Source: Treponema sp. (GTDB lineage Bacteria > Spirochaetota > Spirochaetia > Treponematales > Treponemataceae). Taken from it: 35,328 nt of DNA. Shown in pieces: positions 1-7,253 of this stretch. The stretch's first letter is position 1; each line of letters begins with the position of its first letter. The translations under genes were made by a program, and so were the position numbers. The notes beneath the pieces are model-generated. The model was not told where the DNA came from. It saw nothing but the letters and a program-made list of their open reading frames with translations, and searched no databases. The DNA is taken from assembly GCA_014803985.1 (NCBI GenBank), contig JAAVAO010000044.1, positions 135,416-170,743 on the forward strand, in the 5' to 3' direction.

Positions 1-173
1 GTTACCGCAATTTTCACACTGTCATCAAAAGTCTTTTGAATGCACAATATGGCGGCAATAGAAGCATAAAACGGAACGCTGTTTTCTCGCAAGGTATCAA
101 TAAAAAAACACAAGAAAACGGCTATGACAGTTTTTCCTGTGCGCCAGCCAATTTTCAAAAAATCAGTTTTCAC
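1..173 (-). CDS. Aromatic acid exporter-like (ArAE/FUSC) protein, N-terminal fragment
   Basis: The first 57 codons of a gene that runs off the left edge. Translation from the GTG at 173 gives a short start, then KIGWRTGKTVIAVFLCFF and a hydrophobic stretch ending in FYASIAAILCIQ and DDSVKIAV. This spacing (KIG-RT-KTA--VF, two short membrane helices, then an AAI-C-Q motif) is what I know from the N-terminus of aromatic-acid-exporter/FUSC-type inner-membrane proteins. GGAG lies 5 nt before the GTG, which supports the start. A promoter with an 11-bp palindrome sits just upstream at 202-236, so efflux under a dedicated repressor is a reasonable inference. Only the N-terminus is visible, so the substrate is unknown. 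Confidence 0.62.
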   Translation of the reverse strand, partial: MKTDFLKIGWRTGKTVIAVFLCFFIDTLRENSVPFYASIAAILCIQKTFDDSVKIAV

Positions 174-201
174 ACGCGCTCCATCCTCGTCAGAATTTCA
201 T

Positions 202-236
202 AATGACAGTATAAACAACATACTGTCATTTGTAAA
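202..236 (-). promoter_or_regulatory. Promoter with overlapping palindromic operator for the exporter-like gene
   Basis: Reading the minus strand, TTTACA (236-231) and TATACT (213-208) are separated by 17 bp. A perfect inverted repeat, AATGACAGTAT (202-212) and ATACTGTCATT (220-230) with a 7-nt centre, covers the -10 box and most of the spacer. This is the geometry of a repressor operator. The predicted transcript start is near 201, 28 nt before the GTG. The regulator is not in the window. Confidence 0.6.
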
Positions 237-304
237 TCACCTGTCTTTCTCTTGGAAAAAGAAAGTGCTACAAAGAAAGTGCGTGATTTCCAAAAAGAAA
301 AGCG

Positions 305-408
305 ATCCCCCCTCTCCTCGCACCCCCTACATTCTCCACACACACATTCTTCCCCTTTTCTCCCTCCTTTCCCACACATACATGCCCCACTACCTCTCAC
401 CATTTTTT
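305..408. other. G-depleted pyrimidine-rich tract
   Basis: Only two G residues occur on the plus strand in about 104 nt, which are otherwise runs of C, T and CA. Overlapping open frames here have low-complexity translations and I do not regard them as genes. The tract lies in the divergent spacer between the exporter-like gene and the radical SAM gene, a 458-nt stretch without a convincing coding sequence (174-631). The rest of the spacer holds the two promoters and the foldable leader listed separately. Confidence 0.55.
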
Positions 409-422
409 GCAATCGCTCCAAA

Positions 423-451
423 TTGACACACGCCATACAAAATGGTATACT
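423..451 (+). promoter_or_regulatory. Near-consensus promoter upstream of the radical SAM gene
   Basis: TTGACA (423-428), a 17-bp spacer and TATACT (446-451) form one of the closest matches to a sigma-70 promoter in the window. The expected start is near 458, leaving a leader of about 175 nt before the ATG at 632. Confidence 0.65.
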
Positions 452-453
452 GC

Positions 454-566
454 GCCAGCGGTGCGATAAATGATGAGAACAGTCTGTTATAAAAGGTACT
501 ATCTGTTTCGCTCCAGCAACTCACGCTGAACGACTGTTTTTCTCATACCTTCTTTCTGCCGCTGGC
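454..566 (+). ncRNA. Candidate structured leader or small RNA
   Basis: The segment folds into a long hairpin. GCCAGCGG (454-461) pairs with CCGCTGGC (559-566); an 11/12-nt internal bubble follows; ATGAGA (473-478) pairs with TCTCAT (541-546); ACAGTC (479-484) pairs with GACTGT (532-537); and CAGC (514-517) pairs with GCTG (525-528) at the tip. The closed stem, bubble, stem layout recalls 6S-like RNAs or a regulatory leader, but I match no known riboswitch consensus. A caveat is that the predicted transcript start (about 458) falls inside the outer stem, so only part of that stem may be transcribed. Confidence 0.35.
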
Positions 567-631
567 ATCAAAAAAATCGATGAAAATGGCACACGTGCAA
601 GTGGCTTTTTAATAAAAAAGGAAACAAAAAA

Positions 632-1240
632 ATGGAAATAGTATACAAAGTCCATGACAATCTATATGTCAATTTGACAAACCGTTGCCCATGCGCCTGC
701 ACATTTTGCTTACGGCAAAATACAGAATGCGTAGGAGAATCAAAAAGCCTATGGCTTGAGCGCGAACCTGTTTTCAGTGAAGTGCAAGAAGCATTCGGTC
801 ATTTTAACGTGGAACACTATGATGAAATTGTATTCTGCGGCTTTGGAGAACCCACCGAAGCACTTCCCGTTCTCATACAAAGTGCTAAATATATCAAGGA
901 CACGTGGAACAAGCCTATTCGACTAAACACAAACGGACTGGGAAACCTCATACACAAAAGAGACATAACACCAGACCTTTCAGGCATTGTGGACACTGTT
1001 TCCATCAGTCTGAACACTCCAAACGAAGTGCGCTACAATGAAATAGTGAGAAGCACGTTTGGAGAACAGTCATTTAAAGCAATGCTTGATTTTGCAAGAC
1101 GCTGCACAAAATACATTCCACATGTCGTTATGACAACAGTGGAAACCACAATCACAAAACAAGAGGAAGTAGAATGCAAGAAAATATGTGATTCCATAGG
1201 AGCGACATATAGAATACGACCGTTTGAAAACAGCAGGTAG
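632..1240 (+). CDS. Small radical SAM protein (TatD-associated type)
   Basis: A 202-residue protein with the radical SAM cluster motif C19-x3-C23-x2-C26 in the context NLTNRCPCACTFCLR, then GFGEPTE (the SAM-binding GGE-like motif), LNTNG and VSISLN strands. The short length and the NLTNRC start fit the small radical SAM family often encoded next to tatD. No tatD lies in this window, so the link is by resemblance only. The protein should bind a [4Fe-4S] cluster and cleave S-adenosylmethionine; the substrate is unknown. AAGGAAA lies about 9 nt before the ATG. The gene follows a strong promoter and a long foldable leader. Confidence 0.78.
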   Translation: MEIVYKVHDNLYVNLTNRCPCACTFCLRQNTECVGESKSLWLEREPVFSEVQEAFGHFNVEHYDEIVFCGFGEPTEALPVLIQSAKYIKDTWNKPIRLNTNGLGNLIHKRDITPDLSGIVDTVSISLNTPNEVRYNEIVRSTFGEQSFKAMLDFARRCTKYIPHVVMTTVETTITKQEEVECKKICDSIGATYRIRPFENSR

Positions 1241-1324
1241 AAAATCAAAACAAGGTGCTGCCTCTTTTACTGGCGAGTTTTGAAAATTAAGGAAGCTCTA
1301 AATGCTAATGGAGAAAAGTGAAAA

Positions 1325-1774
1325 ATGGTGAAAAAATATCGGCTTGGTTTTGATGTTTGGAGTATAGTGCTATTTATCATCAGTATGCTCCCCACTTTTA
1401 TATGGTTGGCAATCCCCTCTCCGAATGACATTTTACGAACAGAATCAATTACAAAACCTCTTGACGCATTGGCTTCAATATGCCAAATCTTGATGATTGT
1501 GATTTTATGTTTTTTAAAAAACACGGAATGCAAAAAAATCCGCATCTCACCTTTTATTCTAGCCACATTTTTTTGCTGCCTTCTGTATTTTACAAACTGG
1601 GGATTTTATTATGGAGGCATAACAAATACACTGGTGATACTGGGACTGACCATTCCTCCCTGCCTTGCATTTTTGTTTTTCGCCATTGACAGAAAAAACA
1701 CCATTGCACTCATTCCTATTTCAATTTTCACCCTTTGCCACGTGCTATATGGAGTTTTCAATTTTATACTATAA
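1325..1774 (+). CDS. Hypothetical integral membrane protein
   Basis: A 149-residue, strongly hydrophobic protein that I do not recognise. About five membrane helices can be seen: residues ~10-31, ~45-64, ~73-96, ~100-120 and ~126-149. The third and fourth are separated by an aromatic GFYYGG loop, and the C-terminal half ends FFAIDRKN-IALIPISIFTLCH. GGAG lies about 11 nt before the ATG. It follows the radical SAM gene by 84 nt on the same strand and may be co-transcribed. A copy of the structured repeat lies just downstream. No function can be assigned. Confidence 0.6.
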   Translation: MVKKYRLGFDVWSIVLFIISMLPTFIWLAIPSPNDILRTESITKPLDALASICQILMIVILCFLKNTECKKIRISPFILATFFCCLLYFTNWGFYYGGITNTLVILGLTIPPCLAFLFFAIDRKNTIALIPISIFTLCHVLYGVFNFIL

Positions 1775-1787
1775 AAATCAACTGTCG

Positions 1788-1901
1788 AGTTTTGGTAGCG
1801 CAGCATACAAAACGTAATAAAGAGCAAAGCAAACGTACAGGGCAAAACTCTGCGACTGGAAGTCAAAAAATTACAGGTAAAAGAGCGACGAATCTTTCGC
1901 C
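1788..1901 (+). repeat. Structured intergenic repeat, copy A
   Basis: Begins with a 26-nt block, AGTTTTGGTAGCGCAGCA then TACAAAAC (1788-1813), that matches copy B at 22 of 26 positions by eye. It continues through a hairpin CAGGG-CAAAA-CTCTG, then TGCGACTGGAAGT, and ends CTTTCGCC (1894-1901) followed by a CCCCCTC run. The same order of elements is seen in copies B and C. Confidence 0.6.
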
Positions 1902-1933
1902 AGCCCCCTCGTCCGTCAAACAGACGGTTCTGC

Positions 1934-2443
1934 CTATTTCATCGCCTTAAATTCCTGCACATTCGCCTCGCCAGCCATATTTGCATATATTTCACCGCTT
2001 GGAAGATTCACCAGCAAAACTCGCGCCTCTGTATATGAACGATGAGGAGAAAATTCACTGCGCGAAAATTTCAATGCGCGCACTTCCTGAATTAAGCCAA
2101 ACGAAACCTCATCCATAACAAAAACGCGTATGATTGTAGATGTTTTATCCTTTGCCGAATTCCTAAAACCCGAAAGAGCAATTTCCGGCAGTTTTTCAAG
2201 CTCTTTTCTTACAAATTGTTCATCACATTCAAACGAAACAATGTAAACAACGCTGTTCAAAAATGGAGTGTTATTCTGACGTGAAAACGATTCGTCCTGA
2301 ACAGATTGTGCAACAAGATCATATTTTTTTGCAAGATAAAAATCTCCAACCGAATAATCCTTTGAAAAATATTCCGACAAAAATTCTTTGTATTTCTCTT
2401 GAGTCATACAAAAAGTATAGAGCATTTTTCGTGAAGATTCCAT
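1934..2443 (-). CDS. Hypothetical protein
   Basis: A 169-residue soluble protein with no signal peptide or membrane helix and no domain I can name. It has a mixed alpha/beta look: an N-terminal helical part (YKEFLSEYFSKDY), a middle strand-rich part (SVVYIVSFEC, IIRVFVMDEVSFGLI) and a C-terminal strand ARVLLVNLPSGEIYANM. The ATG at 2443 has only a weak TGAG nearby; alternative in-frame ATGs lie at 2425 and 2407, so the start is uncertain. It stands alone on the minus strand between two repeat copies in direct orientation (1788-1901 and 2566-2663). Confidence 0.55.
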   Translation of the reverse strand: MESSRKMLYTFCMTQEKYKEFLSEYFSKDYSVGDFYLAKKYDLVAQSVQDESFSRQNNTPFLNSVVYIVSFECDEQFVRKELEKLPEIALSGFRNSAKDKTSTIIRVFVMDEVSFGLIQEVRALKFSRSEFSPHRSYTEARVLLVNLPSGEIYANMAGEANVQEFKAMK

Positions 2444-2565
2444 CTCATTTTACTTTAAAGGTCAAAATTCAAAACAGTATGAGTGAATTTTTTTCAAGCA
2501 GGGTATAGCAGCATTTTTATGCCCCCCCTTACGGCAGTAGAACAATGCAGAAGGTACCCCCAGCA

Positions 2566-2663
2566 AGTTTTGGTAACGTAGTGTACAAAACTGGGTGAGC
2601 AGGGCTTTGCCCTGCGATCGAAAGTTGAACTATTAAAAATGAAAGACCCATGTACCTTTCGCC
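2566..2663 (+). repeat. Structured intergenic repeat, copy B
   Basis: The 26-nt opening block (2566-2591) is followed by a hairpin GCAGGG-CTTTG-CCCTGC, then CGATCGAAAGT, and the terminal CTTTCGCC (2656-2663). A CCCCCTC run follows at about 2674, as in copy A. Copy B runs directly into the thioesterase promoter. Confidence 0.62.
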
Positions 2664-2665
2664 CT

Positions 2666-2695
2666 TTGACGCACCCCCTCACATTGTGATAAAAT
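2666..2695 (+). promoter_or_regulatory. Promoter of the thioesterase gene, predicted leaderless
   Basis: TTGACG (2666-2671), an 18-bp spacer and TAAAAT (2690-2695). Only 5 nt separate the -10 box from the ATG at 2701, and there is no Shine-Dalgarno sequence, so transcription should begin at or next to the start codon. Confidence 0.6.
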
Positions 2696-2700
2696 ACATT

Positions 2701-3432
2701 ATGACTAGTGATTTAATTTTTAAAACAAATCGAACTATTAGCTCTGCGTTTATTGATAGCAGTGTTCGACTGGGGATTGCACAGGCAATTCTTTTAGTGC
2801 AGGATAATTTAACAGAATGTTTTGGCGCAATGGGGTGCGATGGAGTTGTTTATCGCGAAAAATTAAATGCATTTTGGGTGTTCACAAAAACTCGCGTTCA
2901 TTTTATCCGCCGCCCCAACTGGAGAGAAAAGATCACCGCTTCAACATTTCCAGTGAACAATGCAGGAATGAGAACACACATAAACACAATTTTTACTGAT
3001 TCCGATGGAAAAACACTTTTAACAGCAAATCAAGAGGCGTGCGTTTTGAGCCTTGAAAACCACAGACCTTTGCGGCTAACAACGCTCCCCTACCCAACGG
3101 AAAATTTTCCCGCCCCCGTTTTTGAAGAACCCTTTGAAAAATTCCCCAAAATAATTCTTGATGAACATTTTGTGTACGAGCAAAAAATTAGAAGCCAGCA
3201 CATCGATATGTCTCACCACATGAACAATATTGAGTATATCAAACTTGCACTCAATGTCTTTGATGATGCCTTTTTGCAAAAAAACGAGGTAAAAGATCTT
3301 GAAGTGCATTATACAGGGGAAAGCACCGAAGGACAAAATCTGGCAATTTTCCGCCACACTGAAGGCAACGCCACATTTATTGCAATACAAGAAAGCGACA
3401 GGTGCGTTTTTGAAATGAAAATACAATTTTAA
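2701..3432 (+). CDS. Acyl-ACP thioesterase
   Basis: A 243-residue double-hotdog thioesterase that should release fatty acids from acyl carrier protein in the cytoplasm. The N-terminal hotdog begins DLIFKTNRTISSAFIDSS, as in bacterial FatA/FatB-like enzymes. The second hotdog carries SQHIDMSHHMNNIEYIK, which aligns with the catalytic D-x-N-x-H-x-N-N-x-x-Y motif, followed by the VHYTGES strand with the conserved Glu. Oddly, the Asn of D-x-N-x-H is Ser here. I chose the ATG at 2701 over 2650 because the upstream part falls inside the repeat and promoter. The rluA-type gene follows 16 nt later and is probably co-transcribed. Confidence 0.82.
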   Translation: MTSDLIFKTNRTISSAFIDSSVRLGIAQAILLVQDNLTECFGAMGCDGVVYREKLNAFWVFTKTRVHFIRRPNWREKITASTFPVNNAGMRTHINTIFTDSDGKTLLTANQEACVLSLENHRPLRLTTLPYPTENFPAPVFEEPFEKFPKIILDEHFVYEQKIRSQHIDMSHHMNNIEYIKLALNVFDDAFLQKNEVKDLEVHYTGESTEGQNLAIFRHTEGNATFIAIQESDRCVFEMKIQF

Positions 3433-3448
3433 GGCATAAACTATTTGC

Positions 3449-4198
3449 ATGCAAAAGAAAACGATCGAAATCCTTTTTGAAGATCCTCATCTCATTGTCA
3501 TTTTAAAGCCCGAAGGTTTGTTTTCTGTTCCATATCAAGGAAGCAATGGAAAAAGCGCAATTGAAATTTTAGAAAAACTGATGCGCAAAAAAGGCACGTG
3601 GTCTAAAAACCGCAAGCCCCTTGCCGTCCACCGTCTTGACCGCGACACTTCAGGCGTGATGATGTTTGCATTAAACGAACGCGCACAAAAAAAGATAATG
3701 GACAATTGGCACACACTTGTGACTGGAAGAATTTACCGCGCACTTGCCGAAAACCCTCCCGCTAAAAAAAACGCGCTGCCCGAAAGCGGCACAATTGAAG
3801 ATTCCCTTGCATACAACGCAAAGCATATAGGTTTTGTGCCGAAAAAAATGGAAGAAGACAACCGCTATAAAAATTTTCAACATCACAAAAGCACTTGCAC
3901 ATACAAACCACACAATTTCAAGACAACATCCGCACGAACGCACTATAAAATTATAAAGAGAGGGAAAAATCACACTCTTTTTGAATTGAGTCTTGACACG
4001 GGGCGAAAAAATCAAATCCGTGCGCATCTTGCATCAAAAGGGTATCCGCTTTGCGGAGACAATCACTACAGAGCAAAAACCAATCCATTCAACCGACTAA
4101 CGCTTCACGCAAGAACCTTGGAATTTGTTCATCCATTCTCAAATGAACAGTTAAAATTTGAAGTTCCCGAACCAAAAGAATGGCTTGACTTTTGCTAG
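3449..4198 (+). CDS. RluA-family pseudouridine synthase
   Basis: A 249-residue RNA-modifying enzyme. The catalytic motif HRLDRDTSGVMMFA carries the nucleophilic Asp, preceded by the family start VILKPEGLFSVP. Near the C-terminus are TGRKNQIRAHLA and GYPLCGDNHY, typical of RluA/RluC/RluD-type synthases. No S4 domain is present at the N-terminus, so it is closer to the RluA class than RluC/D. The target uridines cannot be deduced. No good ribosome site precedes the ATG, so it may depend on translation of the thioesterase 16 nt upstream. It converges on hslU across a shared terminator. Confidence 0.85.
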   Translation: MQKKTIEILFEDPHLIVILKPEGLFSVPYQGSNGKSAIEILEKLMRKKGTWSKNRKPLAVHRLDRDTSGVMMFALNERAQKKIMDNWHTLVTGRIYRALAENPPAKKNALPESGTIEDSLAYNAKHIGFVPKKMEEDNRYKNFQHHKSTCTYKPHNFKTTSARTHYKIIKRGKNHTLFELSLDTGRKNQIRAHLASKGYPLCGDNHYRAKTNPFNRLTLHARTLEFVHPFSNEQLKFEVPEPKEWLDFC

Positions 4199-4199
4199 T

Positions 4200-4268
4200 A
4201 TTCTCCTATCTCCACAAAAAAAATGCAGTCTCGCAATGAAATGGGAAACTGCATTTGATAAGGAGAAT
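4200..4268 (-). terminator. Nested hairpin terminator of the hslU operon
   Basis: The inner perfect stem AAATGCAGT (4221-4229) / ACTGCATTT (4248-4256) is followed on the minus strand by a run of T. An outer stem ATTCTCCT (4200-4207) / AGGAGAAT (4261-4268) encloses it. It lies between the convergent rluA-type gene and hslU and should stop the long minus-strand operon. The T run favours the minus direction. Confidence 0.75.
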
Positions 4269-4280
4269 TTTAGTTAAAAA

Positions 4281-5741
4281 TTATAAAATGTATCGACTCA
4301 AGTCTTGATCTTCTGCAATGTCCTTTAACCTTGTCTCAACATACGCCGCATCAATTTTTATCGTTTCGCCAGAACGTTCATCAGCCTCAAAACTAATTTC
4401 ATCGAGAACTTTTTCCATAATCGTGTGAAGACGACGCGCACCGATATTTTCAGCCCTTGCATTCACATCTTCTGCTATAAAACTGATTTTTTCAATCGCA
4501 TCGTCACAAATTTCCAACGTCACGCCCTCTGTTTCCAGCAATTTTGTATACTGCATAACAAGGGAATTTTTTGGCTCTTGCAAAATCTTTTGAAAGTCCT
4601 CTTTGTGAAGAGAATCCAATTCAACACGAAGAGGGAAACGCCCCTGCAACTCTGGAATAAGATCGCTTGGAGCGGCAACACTAAATGCACCCGCCGCAAT
4701 AAAAAGAATATGCGTAGTGTTTATCACTCCAAATTTCGTGTTCACGTTGCTGCCTTCCACAATTGGAAGAATGTCCCTCTGCACACCCTCACGACTCACA
4801 TCTTGTCCATGACTTTCCCCGTGAACTGCAATTTTATCGATTTCGTCAATAAAAACAATTCCGCTTTGTTCAACGCGTTTTTTAGCAATTTCACACACTT
4901 TGTCAGTGTCAATCATGCCGTCAAGCGTTTCTTCTGTAATAATTTTTCTCGCCTCACTAATGGTAACCGTTCGTTTTTTGCGCGAATTGCCCGTCAATAT
5001 GCTAGCAAGATTTTGCATGCTGTTCTGAAGATCGTCTATATTGCCCCCTGCAATTATTTCCATGCTTGGCATGCTCTGCCGTCGGTCAAAGACAACTTCA
5101 ACCTCTCTCTCCTCTAATTTTCCTTCACGCAACAACGAGCGGAATTTTTCACGTGTATAATCATCATCAGAGATTTTTTTTGTCGAAAGGCTTCCATAGT
5201 TTTCAATATGTTCTGAGCCACCAACAACTTCGCTATTTTCAGAAGACTTTATCTTACTCTTCTTTTTATTACCACTTCCCGGTAAAAGCAAATCAAGCAG
5301 TTTTTCCTCAACAATTGAAACGCATTTTTCGCGGAGTTCCTCTTCCATCTCTGCCTTTACATTTTTATATCCAACTGCCATCAAATCACGAATCATTGAC
5401 TCAACATCTCGTCCAACATAGCCAACCTCTGTGTATTTTGTCGCCTCAACCTTCAAAAACGGCGCATTGCACAGTTTTGCAAGACGGCGAGCAATTTCGG
5501 TTTTTCCAACGCCCGTAGGTCCAATCATCAAAATATTTTTCGGAGCAATTTCATCGCGTATATCTTCGGGCAACTTCAAACGTCGAGTTCTATTCCTCAA
5601 CGCAACCGCCACCGCTCTCTTCGCTTTTGACTGTCCTATAATATATTGATCAAGACGCTCTACAATTTGCTTTGGAGTCAAGTCTTCATTCACTATTTTT
5701 TCCTTCCATTTTTCCGTTACTTGAACATTTGTATCTGCCAT
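4281..5741 (-). CDS. hslU: ATP-dependent protease ATPase subunit HslU
   Basis: A 486-residue AAA+ unfoldase that forms a hexamer and feeds substrates to HslV. Walker A is GPTGVGKTE at residues 74-82, with the pore motif GYVGRDVES just after. Walker B is GIVFIDEIDKI near residue 300, followed by sensor and arginine-finger segments (ELQGRFPLRVEL, ENIGARRLHTIME). The poorly conserved I domain lies between about 150 and 240. The C-terminal tail DLSRYIL is the peptide that docks into HslV in this family. The gene starts 3 bp after the hslV stop. Confidence 0.97.
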   Translation of the reverse strand: MADTNVQVTEKWKEKIVNEDLTPKQIVERLDQYIIGQSKAKRAVAVALRNRTRRLKLPEDIRDEIAPKNILMIGPTGVGKTEIARRLAKLCNAPFLKVEATKYTEVGYVGRDVESMIRDLMAVGYKNVKAEMEEELREKCVSIVEEKLLDLLLPGSGNKKKSKIKSSENSEVVGGSEHIENYGSLSTKKISDDDYTREKFRSLLREGKLEEREVEVVFDRRQSMPSMEIIAGGNIDDLQNSMQNLASILTGNSRKKRTVTISEARKIITEETLDGMIDTDKVCEIAKKRVEQSGIVFIDEIDKIAVHGESHGQDVSREGVQRDILPIVEGSNVNTKFGVINTTHILFIAAGAFSVAAPSDLIPELQGRFPLRVELDSLHKEDFQKILQEPKNSLVMQYTKLLETEGVTLEICDDAIEKISFIAEDVNARAENIGARRLHTIMEKVLDEISFEADERSGETIKIDAAYVETRLKDIAEDQDLSRYIL

Positions 5742-5744
5742 ACC

Positions 5745-6284
5745 TTATAATTCCTCTACTTTTATATTACTGTTTGTATAAATGCAAATTTCCCCTGCAA
5801 TCGCAAGGCTTTTTTCCGCAATTTCTTTCGCTGAAAAATCGCTTGTTTCAAGATAGGCAAGGGCTGCCGCATAAGCATAATTTCCCCCCGATCCTATCGC
5901 TATAACATCGCGTTCAGGTTCAATCACATTTCCATCGCCACTTATTAAAAGAATCTTATCTTTGTCTGCCACCAAAAGAAGGGCTTCAAGTTTGCTTAAC
6001 GCCCTATCAGTTCTCCAAAGCTTTGCGAGTTCCACCGCGCTTCGGGTTAAATCTCCATTATATTCCTTGATTTTAGATTCAAACTTGTCAAACAATGTAA
6101 ACGCATCCGCAACACTGCCAGCAAAGCCCGTAAGAATTTTGCCATCATAGATTTTTCGCACCTTTCGCGCATTACCTTTCATAACTGTTTGACCGTTTGT
6201 AACCTGTCCATCGCCAGCCATAGCAACATGTCCATTTTTTTTCACAGCCACAACAGTCGTGCTTCTCATTTTCGTTTTTGCCAT
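5745..6284 (-). CDS. hslV: ATP-dependent protease peptidase subunit HslV
   Basis: A 179-residue proteasome-like threonine peptidase that assembles into a double hexamer with HslU. The family start [21 protein letters not shown] is present but is preceded by eight residues, MAKTKMRS, so the nucleophilic Thr would be residue 9 after processing; in Escherichia coli the Thr directly follows the initiator Met. The ATG at 6284 has GGTGA about 4-5 nt upstream, whereas the internal ATG at residue 6 has no ribosome site, so the extension seems real. It is followed immediately by hslU and preceded by xerC. Confidence 0.96.
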   Translation of the reverse strand: MAKTKMRSTTVVAVKKNGHVAMAGDGQVTNGQTVMKGNARKVRKIYDGKILTGFAGSVADAFTLFDKFESKIKEYNGDLTRSAVELAKLWRTDRALSKLEALLLVADKDKILLISGDGNVIEPERDVIAIGSGGNYAYAAALAYLETSDFSAKEIAEKSLAIAGEICIYTNSNIKVEEL

Positions 6285-6296
6285 ATTTCACCAAAC

Positions 6297-7253
6297 CTAT
6301 TTCTTTCCGTGCGGATGTGCACGGTTATATATATCTATCAACTTTTCAGTTGTAATATGCGTATAACGCTGAGTCGTGGAAATACTGGAATGCCCCAACA
6401 TTTCCTGAACCATTCTAACATCTGCTCCGCTCGAAAGCATACTTGTTGCAAACGTATGACGAAACGCATGCGGAGAAATATGATGACGAGTTCCCTCCAC
6501 GCCTGAATATCGAGAAAGAATATATCTCACTCCACCAGTGGTCAATGCATGCCCCTGTTGATTTACAAAAACTTCAGGCGTTTTATCACCAATTTTTTTG
6601 AGGGCGAAACGTCTTTTTCTGTCAGAAAGATAGTTTTTCAATGCGTACTGGGCATCCTCCTCAAAATAAACCCGTCGATCCTTCTTCCCCTTTCCCGTTA
6701 TAATGGCTGAAGAATTGTTATGCTCCAAATCACTTATTTTCAATGAAACAATTTCCCCCACCCGACAACCACTGGAATACATCATCTCAAAAATTGCCTT
6801 GTCTCGTGTCTGCCACAAAATTTCATTCACAACAGGCTCATCGCACAGAGCGTCTATTTCAGGACCTGTTAAAAAGGCGGGCATGTGGACAGGCATTTTC
6901 ACATTGTGTATTTCCAATGCCACATTATTACTAATATAATCAAATTTTCTGCAATAGGCAAAAAAAGTTCGCACAGTTGAAATAAATCTATTTATGCTTG
7001 CATTGGATTTTTTTTGCTTTGAAAGAGAGGCTATACATCCCCTAATATCTTCCGCCTTCACATCAGCAATTTGACAATTATTGCCAAGTATTTCCTTTAA
7101 ATGCAAAAGATCGTTCTTATAAGCAATAAGAGAGTTATTAGAAAGTCCTCTTACAGACTCTTGATAAATCAAAAATTCATCGCAAAGAGCAGAAAGAGCC
7201 CTGTCAGGATTTTGTTCCATATCAGTCTTCATCGCCCCCCGTTTCTTTTGCAT
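6297..7253 (-). CDS. xerC: Tyrosine recombinase, XerC type
   Basis: A 318-residue site-specific recombinase for chromosome-dimer resolution. The N-terminal SAM-like core-binding domain covers about residues 20-110. The catalytic set is visible in order: SGCRVGE (Arg), GKGKKDR (Lys), HAFRHTF (His, Arg), LGHSS (His) and TTQRYTH (Tyr). The start is uncertain: the ATG at 7253 has GGA 8 nt upstream, while the ATG at 7232 follows a GGGGGG run only 2 nt away, and another lies at 7220. All but the last overlap the end of topA. The second Xer protein of the pair is encoded at 11673-12581. Which is functionally XerC or XerD is inferred from position only. Confidence 0.88.
   Translation of the reverse strand: MQKKRGAMKTDMEQNPDRALSALCDEFLIYQESVRGLSNNSLIAYKNDLLHLKEILGNNCQIADVKAEDIRGCIASLSKQKKSNASINRFISTVRTFFAYCRKFDYISNNVALEIHNVKMPVHMPAFLTGPEIDALCDEPVVNEILWQTRDKAIFEMMYSSGCRVGEIVSLKISDLEHNNSSAIITGKGKKDRRVYFEEDAQYALKNYLSDRKRRFALKKIGDKTPEVFVNQQGHALTTGGVRYILSRYSGVEGTRHHISPHAFRHTFATSMLSSGADVRMVQEMLGHSSISTTQRYTHITTEKLIDIYNRAHPHGKK

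Noticed and set aside
124..473. Several short overlapping open frames on both strands near the left end
   Set aside because: Their translations are low-complexity products of the G-poor tract or shadow the exporter gene's promoter; none has a ribosome site or a recognisable pattern.
454..566. Assignment of the leader RNA to a known riboswitch, SRP RNA or 6S RNA
   Set aside because: None of the conserved sequence blocks I know for these classes can be found; only the fold is suggestive.
1788..2663. Integron cassette with attC sites
   Set aside because: The direct repeats around the orphan gene lack the R'/R'' core sites (GTTRRRY and complement) in the needed positions, and no integron integrase is seen; both Xer proteins look like housekeeping recombinases.
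4425..5518. Long plus-strand open frames opposite hslU (up to 230 codons)
   Set aside because: They are antisense to a complete, well-conserved hslU and have no ribosome site or family features.
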